This document shows positions 25,245 to 34,406 of a DNA stretch of 42,480 nt, one piece after another. Location: the NCBI GenBank assembly GCA_964343805.1, contig CAYFLR010000050.1:1-42480 (forward strand), in the 5' to 3' direction. The position numbers were made by a program, and so were the translations under genes. The notes below the pieces were generated by a model. The model did not search any database. It saw nothing but the letters and a program-made list of their open reading frames with translations, and was not told the origin of the DNA. Position 1 is the first letter of the stretch. Every line of letters begins with the position of its first letter. The stretch comes from CAYFLR01 sp964343805 (GTDB lineage: Bacteria > Bdellovibrionota_B > Oligoflexia > CAYFLR01).

Positions 25245-26384
25245 ATGTTACGTACAATTACAACAAGCATGTTGGCTATTTCGTTTCTTTTCTTAGGTTT
25301 ATTTACAATAACTTTGCAAGCTAAATCAATTAAAGTGGGAGCGGTTTTTCCTATGACTGGTCCCATTGCTACCTATGGCCAGGAAAGCATGAATGGCATA
25401 AAAATGGCCCTGAGAGAAATAAATAAAAAAGGGATCAAAGGGCATAAATTAGAGCTCATCCTTGAAGATAATAAGGGTGAACCAATGGATTCTGCTAATG
25501 CGGTAACTAAACTTATCAAAGTAGATGGAGTTAAAGCCATTTTAGGTTCTGTTGCCAGTAGTAACACACTCGCACAAGCTCCTATTGCTCAAAAAGCGGG
25601 AGTTCCTCTTCTAACGCCAGCTTCTACTAATGAGAAGGTCACTCAAACAGGTGAATTTGTCAGCCGTATCTGTTTCACTGATGCCTTTCAAGGGGTGGTT
25701 ATGGCGAAATTTGCCAGAGAGACTCTAAAGAAGAAAAAGGCTGCTATTATCATTGATGCGTCTAGTGACTATTCAAAAGGCTTAGCAGAAGTTTTTGAGC
25801 GTAAGTTTACTGAAATGGGTGGAACCGTCCTCAAGAAGAAGTATGCCTATCAACAAAAAGACACTGATTTTAGAAGTCTTCTAAAAAGGGTTCAGCGAGC
25901 AAAGCCAGATATGGTCTTTTTACCAGGATATTATACCGAAGTAGGGCTGATTTTAAATCAAGCTAAACAGATGAGAATCTCCCTTCCTTTCTTAGGTGGA
26001 GATGGTTGGGATTCAGCTAAGCTTCCTGAGCTTGCAGGGAACATTGCTTTAAAGGGCAATTATATCAGTTCTCATTTTTCTGCTGGAGATACAGATCCTC
26101 TCGTTCAGAGCTTTGTAAAAAATTACACCAAAGAGTTTAAATCCTCTCCAGGCGCTATGGCCGCATTAGGTTATGATGCTGTGTTGGTGTTAGCAGATGC
26201 TCTACGAAGAGCTAAAAATGTGAATGATCCTAAATCCATTAAGGATGCCATCAACTCCACTAGAAACTTTCAAGGTATTACCGGTAATATCACTTTAAAT
26301 AGTGGAAGAAATGCGGTGAAGAGTGCCGTGGTTCTTGAAACAACCAAAAAAGGAAATGTTTTTGCTCAGAAGGTCAATCCTTAA
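25245..26384 (+). CDS. livK: Branched-chain amino-acid ABC transporter substrate-binding protein (LivK-like)
   Basis: Periplasmic type I binding protein that hands branched-chain amino acids or a related ligand to the permeases encoded after it. I put the start at the ATG at 25245 because GGAGG (25233-25237) is seven bases upstream and the signal peptide begins there (LRTITTSMLAISFLFLG, cleavage after LQA). Family motifs: VGAVFPMTGPIATYGQ, GIKMALREIN, GVKAILGSVASSNT, PLLTPASTN and GYDAVLVLADAL. The mature length of about 355 residues is normal. Four transporter genes follow in the canonical order livK-H-M-G-F. The ligand could also be an amide or other amino acid, since these proteins vary. 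Confidence 0.92.
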   Translation: MLRTITTSMLAISFLFLGLFTITLQAKSIKVGAVFPMTGPIATYGQESMNGIKMALREINKKGIKGHKLELILEDNKGEPMDSANAVTKLIKVDGVKAILGSVASSNTLAQAPIAQKAGVPLLTPASTNEKVTQTGEFVSRICFTDAFQGVVMAKFARETLKKKKAAIIIDASSDYSKGLAEVFERKFTEMGGTVLKKKYAYQQKDTDFRSLLKRVQRAKPDMVFLPGYYTEVGLILNQAKQMRISLPFLGGDGWDSAKLPELAGNIALKGNYISSHFSAGDTDPLVQSFVKNYTKEFKSSPGAMAALGYDAVLVLADALRRAKNVNDPKSIKDAINSTRNFQGITGNITLNSGRNAVKSAVVLETTKKGNVFAQKVNP

Positions 26385-26402
26385 AATCTAAAGGTTTCTT
26401 AA

Positions 26403-27305
26403 ATGTCAGAAGAGCTTGTCTATTTCTTTTATGACCTTGGGCAATATCTTATCAACGGAATTGCCCAGGGAAGTATATATGCCCTAGTTGCTTTAGGATA
26501 CACCATGGTCTACGGGATCATAAGATTGATCAACTTTGCCCATGGTGAATTCTATATGGTAGGAGCTTTTATTGGTTTTTATTCCATCAGCATTTTGTCT
26601 ATGCCTCTTTGGCTTGCCCTCTTGATGGCTATGGCAGGGGCGGGACTACTGGCCGTTGTGGTTGAAAAATTAGTCTACAAACCCATTCGGCATGCCGGGA
26701 GAATAGCAGCTCTCATCACTGCTCTTGGAGTCTCCCTGTTTCTACAGAACTTTGGACAGATCACCATTGGAGCAGAGCCTAAGGCTTTTCCCAAGCCTTA
26801 CGAAGACAATACCTATTTCTTGGGTGAATTGATGATCACCAAAACCCAGATCATCATTTTTTGCATTACAATTATCTTGATGTTTGCTTTGCGATGGCTG
26901 GTAAAGTCAACCAAGGTGGGCAAGGCTATGAGAGCTACCAGTTTTAATAAAGATGCTGCTATGCTCATGGGAATTAACACTGAGCGCATCATCTCCCTGA
27001 CCTTTTTTATAGGTGCTTGTTTAGCGGGGGCTGCTGGGGTCATGGTAGGTATGTATTATAATACTATTGAGCCCATGATGGGGCTTATTCCTGGGCTTAA
27101 AGCTTTTGTTGCAGCTGTACTTGGTGGGATTGGTATCATACCCGGAGCAGCTTTAGGTGGTTTTGTGCTGGGTATTGCAGAAAACCTGGTAACGGGTTTT
27201 TGGGAAAGCACCTATCGAGATGCCATTGCCTTTGGTATTTTAATTTTAATTTTACTTATAAAGCCCAGCGGTCTGTTAGGCAAAAATACACGAGAAAAGG
27301 TTTAA
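26403..27305 (+). CDS. livH: Branched-chain amino-acid ABC transporter permease LivH
   Basis: First of two inner-membrane permeases. Hydrophobic throughout, with about eight helices and the LivH signature near the N terminus (GIAQGSIYALVALGYTMVYG, INFAHGEFYMVGAF). The EAA-like cytoplasmic loop is STKVGKAMRATSFNKDAA, ending MGIN. A later FVAAVLGGIGIIPGAALGG motif is also typical. AAAGG lies eight bases before the ATG, 18 bases after the binding-protein gene. Full family length, no interruption. Confidence 0.93.
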   Translation: MSEELVYFFYDLGQYLINGIAQGSIYALVALGYTMVYGIIRLINFAHGEFYMVGAFIGFYSISILSMPLWLALLMAMAGAGLLAVVVEKLVYKPIRHAGRIAALITALGVSLFLQNFGQITIGAEPKAFPKPYEDNTYFLGELMITKTQIIIFCITIILMFALRWLVKSTKVGKAMRATSFNKDAAMLMGINTERIISLTFFIGACLAGAAGVMVGMYYNTIEPMMGLIPGLKAFVAAVLGGIGIIPGAALGGFVLGIAENLVTGFWESTYRDAIAFGILILILLIKPSGLLGKNTREKV

Positions 27306-27308
27306 GTT

Positions 27309-28187
27309 TTGGATTATATAGCCTATTTAGCATTAAACTCAGGGATTTTCATCATACTTGCGGTGAGTCTTAATCTGATCAATGGATCATGTGGTCAATT
27401 CTCTCTGGGTCATGCAGGGTTTTGGGCCATTGGAGCCTATACAGGGGCGGCTTTTTCAGTCTTTACTCAACTTCCCTTTCCGGGTTTTGTTAATCTATTT
27501 CTTGCCTGTATGGTAAGTTTTATTTCTGCCGCCTTTGCTGGGGTATTGGTGGGAGTTCCTTGTCTTAGATTGAGAGGGGATTATTTAGCGATTGCTACCC
27601 TCGGGTTCGGTGAGATTATTCGTATTGTGATAATTAATATGGATGTGGTGGGGGGGCCACGTGGTTTTACCAATATCCCTCATTATAGCAATCTCTTTTG
27701 GGTTTACCTTTGGGTGGCTATTACCATTTTTGTGATAGCCAATATTACTAGATCCACTCATGGGCGAGCCATCATTAGTATTCGAGAAGATGAAATCGCA
27801 GCCGAGAGTATGGGGATTTATGTTTTAAAGTATAAAACCATGGCTTTCATTATTGGAGCGGGATTTGCTGGAATCGCTGGTTCTCTCTATGCTCATGCTC
27901 ATCAATTTATTCACCCCAATGGCTTTACCTTTTTATGGAGTGTGATTATTTTATTGATGGTGATTTTAGGTGGTCTTGGTTCCATCTCGGGTGCCATTAT
28001 AGGAGCTATAATTCTAACTATATTACCTGAATTACTGCGCTTCTTAGGAGATACCATTTCTCAATGGAGAATGGTGGTTTACTCTATGTTGCTTATTCTG
28101 CTGATGCTGTGGCGACCCACAGGTATTCTAGGGAAGAAAGAGTTTACCTTTCTTTTTGCAAAAAGTAAGAAGAAGGGGGCCGTTTAG
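27309..28187 (+). CDS. livM: Branched-chain amino-acid ABC transporter permease LivM
   Basis: Second permease, which pairs with LivH in the membrane. The start is a TTG at 27309, three bases after the livH stop, with AAAGG about eight bases upstream. Typical stretches: INGSCGQFSLGHAGFWAIGA near the N terminus, CLRLRGDYLAIATLGFGEI, GPRGFTNIP, the EAA loop STHGRAIISIREDEIAAES and the final LMLWRPTGILGKKE. At 292 residues it is shorter than E. coli LivM, which has an N-terminal extension, but normal for the wider family. Confidence 0.92.
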   Translation: MDYIAYLALNSGIFIILAVSLNLINGSCGQFSLGHAGFWAIGAYTGAAFSVFTQLPFPGFVNLFLACMVSFISAAFAGVLVGVPCLRLRGDYLAIATLGFGEIIRIVIINMDVVGGPRGFTNIPHYSNLFWVYLWVAITIFVIANITRSTHGRAIISIREDEIAAESMGIYVLKYKTMAFIIGAGFAGIAGSLYAHAHQFIHPNGFTFLWSVIILLMVILGGLGSISGAIIGAIILTILPELLRFLGDTISQWRMVVYSMLLILLMLWRPTGILGKKEFTFLFAKSKKKGAV

Positions 28188-28190
28188 ATC

Positions 28191-28964
28191 ATGACCAAAA
28201 CAGTATTAAAAATAGATCATCTCACTATTAAATTTGGCGGTTTAGTTGCAGTTGATAACTTTGATCTTACTATTGGTGAACAAGAATTGATTGGTTTAAT
28301 CGGGCCGAATGGTGCTGGTAAAACCACTATTTTCAATATGGTGACTGGGGTTTATGCTCCCACTGCGGGTAGCATAGATCTACAGGGAGAAAGTATTCTG
28401 GGATTGCGTCCTGATATTATCACTCAAAAAGGAATTGCCAGAACCTTTCAGAATATCCGACTATTCAGAGATCTATCTGTGTTAGATAACATTCGCATCG
28501 CCAGTCATTATAAAACCAATTACAATCTTTTTGATTCCATCTTTAGAACTGGAAAAATGAAAGCCGAGGAAAAAAAGGCCCGAGATCGCGCGATGGAACT
28601 GCTCAAGATTTTTAAACTAGATGGAGAATATGAAAAGATAGCAGGGAGTTTGCCCTACGGACAACAGCGCCGATTAGAAATTGCTCGTGCATTAGCTACC
28701 GAGCCTCAACTCCTTCTCTTAGATGAACCGGCTGCTGGGATGAACCCCAATGAAACAGCAGAGCTCACCGAGCTGATTAGATGGATTCGAGATGAATTTA
28801 AAATTGTGGTCTTTTTGATTGAACACGATATGAATTTAGTCATGAAGGTTTGTGAAAGAATTGCGGTGGTTGATTACGGTAAAAAAATAGCTGAGGGTGA
28901 CCCTGCAGCTATTAGATGCAACCCCTTAGTGATAGAAGCCTATCTTGGAGCCACAGAAGAATAA
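28191..28964 (+). CDS. livG: Branched-chain amino-acid ABC transporter ATPase LivG
   Basis: One of two ATPases that power the transporter. Walker A is GPNGAGKTT, the family Q-loop region FQNIRLFRDLSVLDN, the signature LPYGQQRRLEIARAL (a variant of LSGGQ usual in LivG), Walker B LLLLDEPAAGMNPNE, and the switch His in EHDMNLVM. The length of 257 residues is normal. It lies 3 bases after livM, and the start of livF is at or just over its stop. Confidence 0.94.
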   Translation: MTKTVLKIDHLTIKFGGLVAVDNFDLTIGEQELIGLIGPNGAGKTTIFNMVTGVYAPTAGSIDLQGESILGLRPDIITQKGIARTFQNIRLFRDLSVLDNIRIASHYKTNYNLFDSIFRTGKMKAEEKKARDRAMELLKIFKLDGEYEKIAGSLPYGQQRRLEIARALATEPQLLLLDEPAAGMNPNETAELTELIRWIRDEFKIVVFLIEHDMNLVMKVCERIAVVDYGKKIAEGDPAAIRCNPLVIEAYLGATEE

Positions 28965-28968
28965 AAGT

Positions 28969-29694
28969 ATGAATGAAGCAAATACCTTATTAGAATTAAA
29001 TGATGTTCATGTTTATTACGGAGCGATTCACGCTTTAAAGAGTATTAACTTGAAGGTGAATCAGGGTGAGATTGTTACCATATTGGGAGCCAACGGTTCT
29101 GGCAAGACCACCACCTTAAGGGCCATATCAGGCTTATTGAAATCCAAAAAAGGTTCCATTCAATTTAAAAACCAATCTCTACTTGGAGTGCCTGCTTACA
29201 ATATTGTGGCTAAAGGAATCGCTCATGCACCAGAGGGACGTCTGGTTTTCCCTGATTTGACAGTCAAAGAAAATCTAGAAATGGGTGCTTACCTAAGAAA
29301 AGATGATGCCGAAATCCTAAAGGACTTTGAATATGTCTATCATCTTTTTCCTCGCTTAAAAGAACGAGAAAAACAATTAGCCGGAACTCTTTCCGGTGGT
29401 GAGCAGCAAATGCTAGCCATCTCTCGTGCTTTTATGACTAAACCTGAATTACTGCTATTGGATGAACCCTCTTTGGGTATTGCACCTATCTTAGTACAGA
29501 CTATCTTTGAAGCGATTAAAGAGATCAATCAAAATGGAGTGACTGTGCTATTAGTCGAGCAAAATGCCTATGCGGCCTTAAAAATTGCCCATAGGGGGTA
29601 TGTGATGGAAACGGGAACCATTACCCTTGAAGACAGTGCTTCAAATCTACTTGCCGATGAAAAGGTTAAGAATGCCTACCTAGGAGAATGCTAA
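28969..29694 (+). CDS. livF: Branched-chain amino-acid ABC transporter ATPase LivF
   Basis: Second ATPase, last gene of the transporter. Walker A GANGSGKTT, signature LSGGEQQMLAISRA, Walker B LLLLDEPSLGIAPI and switch region LLVEQNAYAAL are all intact. I prefer the ATG at 28969, 4 bases after the livG stop; a TTG at 28945 would overlap livG by 20 bases and add eight charged residues not seen in relatives. The ribosome site is weak in both cases. The gene is followed immediately by the palindromic repeat at 29694-29851, which may serve as its transcript end. Confidence 0.93.
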   Translation: MNEANTLLELNDVHVYYGAIHALKSINLKVNQGEIVTILGANGSGKTTTLRAISGLLKSKKGSIQFKNQSLLGVPAYNIVAKGIAHAPEGRLVFPDLTVKENLEMGAYLRKDDAEILKDFEYVYHLFPRLKEREKQLAGTLSGGEQQMLAISRAFMTKPELLLLDEPSLGIAPILVQTIFEAIKEINQNGVTVLLVEQNAYAALKIAHRGYVMETGTITLEDSASNLLADEKVKNAYLGEC

Positions 29695-29851
29695 TTGGCG
29701 TCCTAAAACGCACATCCTCTGCGTTAACTTCGAAAATATTTTCAAATCCGTACATTTGAGTACTGTCTTTTCAATATTTTCTCGTCGCCTTGAGGCTGTA
29801 CGTTTTCGTTAGCCAATTCATTGTCATCCTAAAACGCACATCCTCTGTGTT
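29694..29851. repeat. Long imperfect palindrome plus a second copy of its first 25 bases
   Basis: Between the convergent genes livF and 29855-30322. The left arm starts AATTGGC near 29694 and the right arm ends GCCAATT near 29818. In between, aligned arm segments (AAAACG, ACA, CCTC, GAAAATATT) recur in inverted order, giving a gapped palindrome of about 125 bases with its centre near 29755. The 25 bases TCCTAAAACGCACATCCTCT plus GCGTT at 29701-29725 recur as a direct copy with one change at 29827-29851. This looks like a REP/MITE-type intergenic element with a partial second insertion. As RNA it would fold into a long stem and could end transcription from both sides. Confidence 0.6.
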
Positions 29852-29854
29852 GTC

Positions 29855-30322
29855 TTAAGGAAGTTTTTTTAATAACCAAGACCCTTTTCGATGTCGGAGC
29901 ATTCCAATTTCACCATCCTGGTTCTCTTTTTTAGTTATTAAAAACTGTAAGAAAAAGGAGCCGGGACTGATATTATCATCCCAATCAAGTTCAATGGGTG
30001 ACTCTGCATAGGAAGTGGAAGCATAATGTAAAATTCGCTCTTTCACTGCCACCCCAAGATGATAGGTCTCAATATGAATTCCTTTATGTGTGATCTCTAA
30101 CCAGAATTCACCGGTAAACACTCTTCCTTCATTGTTATAGGGTTTTAAGGGGCCTTCTTTGACACAGATTTGTGCATCCATCGGAATCTTTTTATAAGGG
30201 CCAACCAAAGTGGGAACACGGGATACGAGGAGATAGCATCCTCTGGGGTGTTGGAATGCGGAAAGAGAGGGGGTGATGATAGAGATGAAGAAAAAGAAGA
30301 GTAAAAGTCGAAATTTGATCAT
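29855..30322 (-). CDS. Secreted protein of unknown function
   Basis: 155 residues with a strong signal peptide (LLLFFFFISIITPSLSA, cleavage after LSA). The mature part of about 133 residues is beta-rich by pattern, with two cysteines (GCYLL, QICVK) and a basic C terminus (HRKGSWLLKKLP). AGGAG lies six bases before the ATG. No family was recognised. It converges with livF across the palindromic repeat and is divergent from the glutamine synthetase gene. Confidence 0.65.
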   Translation of the reverse strand: MIKFRLLLFFFFISIITPSLSAFQHPRGCYLLVSRVPTLVGPYKKIPMDAQICVKEGPLKPYNNEGRVFTGEFWLEITHKGIHIETYHLGVAVKERILHYASTSYAESPIELDWDDNISPGSFFLQFLITKKENQDGEIGMLRHRKGSWLLKKLP

Positions 30323-30473
30323 AATTTACTCCTGGGGTTGAATAATAAAAATATTGTATGTTCTTGCTGCCAATTATTCTAAGAGAAAAATTATCTGAAA
30401 GCAATGTCAATATTGGCGTGACTCAGTTTGCGAAATAAGATATGGGTAAAAAACACTTTGGAAGGAGGTAAAA

Positions 30474-32024
30474 ATGTCGACTCAAAATTTTCCCCACTTT
30501 AATGTTCGCTCAATGGAATCTCTCTTAAATAAAAAGAAAGAAGATTTCCAACGTGAAGACCTACTTTGGGTTATTACAGAATCTGGAATTAAGCAAATCA
30601 ACCTTCATTATATTGGATTAGATGGACGTCTTCAGGAGCTTAAAGTTCCCGTTAATAATATCGAATATGCCGAATTAATTTTGGCTCAAGGGGAGCGGAT
30701 AGACGGAAGTAGTATCTTTAAGGGTATTTTAGATGTGTCGGTTAGTGACCTTTATATTGTTCCTATTTATAAAACTGCATTTGTATCCCCCTTTGAAGCA
30801 AATACCATGGGTATTATGTGCAGCTTCTTGGATAAGGATGGAGCCCCTGCCTCCTTTACTCCAGATAATATTCTGTTTAAAGCTCATGAAGAATTTAAGA
30901 AGGCCACCAACTGCACTTTGAATGCTTTAGGCGAGCTAGAATTCTATATTATTTACGATAAGAGCAATTCACTCTTTGCAGGAATTCAACAAGGTGGTTA
31001 TCATCAATCCACTCCTTTTGTTAAAAGAAGGGATATTATCAGTGAGATCATGAATGTGATTTCAACCCTCACTGGGGCGGTAAAATATGCTCATTCAGAA
31101 GTGGGTTATATTAATCGGCTTAAATCCATCGATTTGGAAATCAAAGGTAAATGCTGTGAACAATATGAGATTGAATTTTTACCCTGCCCAGTTGAAGAAA
31201 TGGCGATGTTCTTAGTTCTTGGTAAATGGATTATTAGAAACATCGCCTATAAGTGGGGATGTTCTGCCACTTTTACTCCTAAATTAGAAGAGGGTATTGC
31301 AGGAAATGGATTACATATACATTTAGAAGTCTCTCGCAAAGGTAAAAATGCGATGACCACTGAGACTGGGAAATTAAGTGCGGTGGCTAAGAAATTAATT
31401 GGTGGTCTATGTAAATATGCCCCTTCTATTAGTGCTTTTGGTAACTCTGTATCCAGTGCTTATTTAAGGTTGGTAACTAACCAAGAGGCGCCAACTCAGA
31501 TTTGTTGGTCTGAGTTTAATAGATCTGCTTTAATTAGGGTTCCTCTGGGCTGGGCAAATGCATTAGATTTAGGAGTTAAAGTAAATCCAAATCAGGTAAA
31601 GGGATATAACCCCACTAAGGGTTCAAGGCAGACGGTTGAACTTCGTAGCCCTGATGGATCTGCTTATATTCATCTTCTCCTAGCTGCCATCACTCTTGCA
31701 AGTAAGGACGGATTGACCTCCGACGATAGTTTGGAATTAGCAGAGGGTCTTCATGTGGTAAACAACGTCTTTAATAAGAAGTATGATGCAACTGGTTTAA
31801 GGCAGTTACCAAAAAGTTGCGCTGAATCAGCTGACTTCCTGCTCAATGATCGAAACTATTATGAAGCTGATGAGATATTTCCATCCTCTGTTATTGAGTT
31901 TATTTCTAATAAGCTGTATGCCGAGGATGATAGAAATATCAACGAGCGTTTCTCACATCTATCTGCGGATGAGCGACTCAATGAAACTCGTAAAATCATG
32001 CACAAAGACCTTCATAAGCACTAA
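30474..32024 (+). CDS. glnA: Glutamine synthetase, type I-like
   Basis: Makes glutamine from glutamate, ammonia and ATP in the cytoplasm. Family motifs in order: N-terminal beta-grasp domain with GIKQINLHYIGLDGRLQEL and the latch DGSSI, metal-site region LGELEFYII, catalytic GNGLHIHLE, the LVTNQEAPTQICWSEFNRS segment matching the VPGYEAP...NRS loop, and VELRSPDGSAYIHLLLAA. At 516 residues it is longer than E. coli GlnA (469). I do not see the NLYDLP adenylylation motif at the expected place (there it reads KKYDATGLRQLP), so regulation may not be by adenylylation. A perfect AGGAGG precedes the ATG. The type III enzyme follows after 137 bases. Confidence 0.9.
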   Translation: MSTQNFPHFNVRSMESLLNKKKEDFQREDLLWVITESGIKQINLHYIGLDGRLQELKVPVNNIEYAELILAQGERIDGSSIFKGILDVSVSDLYIVPIYKTAFVSPFEANTMGIMCSFLDKDGAPASFTPDNILFKAHEEFKKATNCTLNALGELEFYIIYDKSNSLFAGIQQGGYHQSTPFVKRRDIISEIMNVISTLTGAVKYAHSEVGYINRLKSIDLEIKGKCCEQYEIEFLPCPVEEMAMFLVLGKWIIRNIAYKWGCSATFTPKLEEGIAGNGLHIHLEVSRKGKNAMTTETGKLSAVAKKLIGGLCKYAPSISAFGNSVSSAYLRLVTNQEAPTQICWSEFNRSALIRVPLGWANALDLGVKVNPNQVKGYNPTKGSRQTVELRSPDGSAYIHLLLAAITLASKDGLTSDDSLELAEGLHVVNNVFNKKYDATGLRQLPKSCAESADFLLNDRNYYEADEIFPSSVIEFISNKLYAEDDRNINERFSHLSADERLNETRKIMHKDLHKH

Positions 32025-32161
32025 CCGATAAATGTTAGCGCATTGAATAATGTTAGGATTTAATTAACTTATAGTCATCTTTACCTCAATGTGCTATTAA
32101 CCCCCACCAGATCATTTACAAATTTAGAAAAAAAATAGCATAAATCAAAGGAGTGATTTGT

Positions 32162-34253
32162 ATGTCTGGTATTTCTAGGAAAGATGCAATTAATATTGCC
32201 GTTCATCGTGAAGAGCGTCGTATTAATATGAATGAAGAGGCTCATACTCATTATAAAACCGTGAGTCAAATCTATGGGGAAAATGTTTTTAATCTCAAGA
32301 CTGCTGAGTCTATTCCCGAGGAGATTAGAAAACAGATCATGCGTATTCCCTATTCTTCAAGGCAGTTGACACGAGAGCAGGCCATGGTTATTGCCGGTGC
32401 AGTAACTGAGTGGGCCACTAGCCGAGGAGCCACTCACTTTTGCCATTGGTTTCAACCTTTAACCGGAAAAACCGCGGAAAAGCATGACTCTTTTATCGAT
32501 TTTTCAGATAAAGATAGATTGCAACCCATTGCAAGGTTAAGTGCGAATCAACTGATGCAAGGAGAGCCCGATGCCTCCTCTTTTCCTCATGGTGGAGTAA
32601 GGGCAACCTTTGAAGCGAGAGGTTATACTTCTTGGGATTTAACCTCTCCAATGTTTTTGGAAGAGGGAGTAAATGGAAAAATTCTCTGTATTCCCACGGC
32701 ATTTACTAGTTACCATTTAAATTCACTTGATATCAAAACTCCTTTACTCCGTAGTGTGTCAAAGATTGATTCAGTTGCCACTGAGTTTCTAAAGTTGACA
32801 GGCAAAGAAGGTGTTGAACATGTCCATGTGAGCTGCGGTGCTGAACAGGAGTATTTTTTAGTAGATAAAGCCTTTTATTATTCAAGGCCTGATCTGGTTA
32901 TGACTGGTCGAACACTTTTTGGTTCGAATCCTATTAAAAACCAGCAATTAAGTGATCACTATTTTGGAACAGTTCCAGAGCGAATCCTCTCCTTTATGCA
33001 AGAGTTAGATGTTGAACTCCTTAGATTGGGTATTCCCATAAAAACCAGGCATAATGAAGTGGCACCTGGACAATTTGAGGTGGCCCCACTTTTTACGGAT
33101 GCCAATTTAGCTGCTGATCAAAACCAGTTGATGATGACTTTTTTGAACAAGGTAGCCCAGCGTCATGATCTAGTGGCTCTTTTGCATGAAAAACCTTTTG
33201 CTGGAGTCAATGGAAGTGGAAAACATTTGAATTGGTCACTTTCTGATAATACCGGTATGAATCTTCTGCAGCCTGGTTATTCAGCCATAGATAACTATCG
33301 TTTTTTAACAATGGTAGCAGTCATTGTTGAGGCGGTATATCGCCATGCTGATATGTTAAGAGTTTCCGTTGTAGGTAGCGGAAATGATCATCGATAAGCA
33401 AATTCTTGACTTGGGTGTAGATCAATTAAGTCCATTAGCTCATGATGCCGTTGATCGAAACAGGACTTCTCCTTTTGCATTTATAGGTAACCGATTTGAG
33501 TTCAGAGCGGTGGGGTCTTCTCAGGCCATCGGATTTCCTCTTTCTATTCTTAATGCAGCTGTTGCTGAAGTTCTAGAGGAGACCAATACTATCATCATGG
33601 AGCAGCAGCAGTCTGGAAAGAGCATTCAAGAGGCGATGCTTTTTGTTATGGAAAAGTGGATCAATCACGCCAAACCCATTATCTTCGATGGAGATGGCTA
33701 CAGTGAAGAGTGGATGCATGAAGCAGAAAGCCGAGGGCTGCCCAACTTGAGAACCACTTATGATGCACTGAAAGTTTTAAAAGATAAAGAGTCTACCGCG
33801 TTTATACAGAATGTTGGTGTGATGGGGGAGGTGGAGCTTCAGAGTCGCTACAATGTATTACATGAATCTTATGGCATGAAATTGGAGATTGAATACAAAA
33901 CTCTGGCCTCAATGGTCAATCAAACCATCATTCCTATGGGGCTTTCTTATAAAAGTGAGCTGTTGAACTTAATGAGAGATCAGCGGGATATGGGGTTGGA
34001 TGCCTCTTTAGAGAGAGAACTCCTAATGGAATTAGAACAAATCTTAACTCCTTTACGTCGCGATTTAAAAGAGTTGGAAGAGCGACTAAGGAAAATTGAA
34101 AGCTGGGATATGGAAACTAGGGTGGAGGAAATGGTTCGTTCACTCCCCTCTTTAAACAGAGATATTGTGAGTGGGTGTAATCAGTTAGAAGAAATTATTC
34201 CTGCACGATTGCGTGAATTACCTAATTTTACAGACATGCTTTTCTATCGCTAA
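32162..34253 (+). pseudogene. glnN: Type III glutamine synthetase, broken by internal deletion and frameshift
   Basis: The gene lies in two frames that meet at 33384-33397. The first (ATG at 32162 with AAAGGAG 8 bases upstream; a GTG-type start at 32153 is less likely) carries GSIII motifs such as GATHFCHWFQPLTGKTAEKHDSF and CGAEQEYFLVD and ends just after GSGNDHR. The second frame resumes at DKQILDLGVDQL and DRNRTSPFAFIGNRFEFRAVGSS, close to the family C-terminal half. In intact GSIII, GNDHR is followed by LGANEAPPAI and about 30-40 further residues before this point; that stretch is missing and the frame changes. A shared ATCG at the join would fit microhomology. A sequencing or assembly fault cannot be excluded. 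Confidence 0.85.
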
Positions 34254-34262
34254 AATAAAGAT

Positions 34263-34305
34263 GGGATGGGAGGAGGTCTATCCGAGCATCCCGTTAACCT
34301 TTTTT
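34263..34305 (+). terminator. Possible rho-independent terminator after the type III glutamine synthetase
   Basis: GGGATG (34263-34268) can pair with CATCCC (34287-34292) across an 18-base loop that holds a smaller GGA/TCC pair, followed by a T run at 34300-34305. The stem is short and the loop long, so this is a moderate candidate. A 14-base palindrome TAAAGAATTCTTTA with a T-rich tail lies 8 bases further on and could add to it. Confidence 0.45.
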
Positions 34306-34406
34306 CACCTTGTAAAGAATTCTTTAATTTTTCTTAAAAAGATCTCAACCTTTTCATAGTTAAATAGCTGAATATATCAACCAGTGTATTTTATGATCGA
34401 GGGATT

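Noticed and set aside
30369..30417. GCCAAT/ATTGGC inverted repeat in the glutamine synthetase leader
   Set aside because: Six-base arms 37 bases apart in AT-rich DNA are likely by chance.
30405..30440. A sigma-54 promoter before the glutamine synthetase (TTGGCGTGACTCAGTTTGCG)
   Set aside because: The GG and GC elements are 13 bases apart; sigma-54 promoters need about 10.
33384..34253. A separate gene starting at ATG 33384
   Set aside because: Its sequence is the C-terminal half of type III glutamine synthetase and continues the frame before it after a deletion, so it is treated as part of one broken gene.
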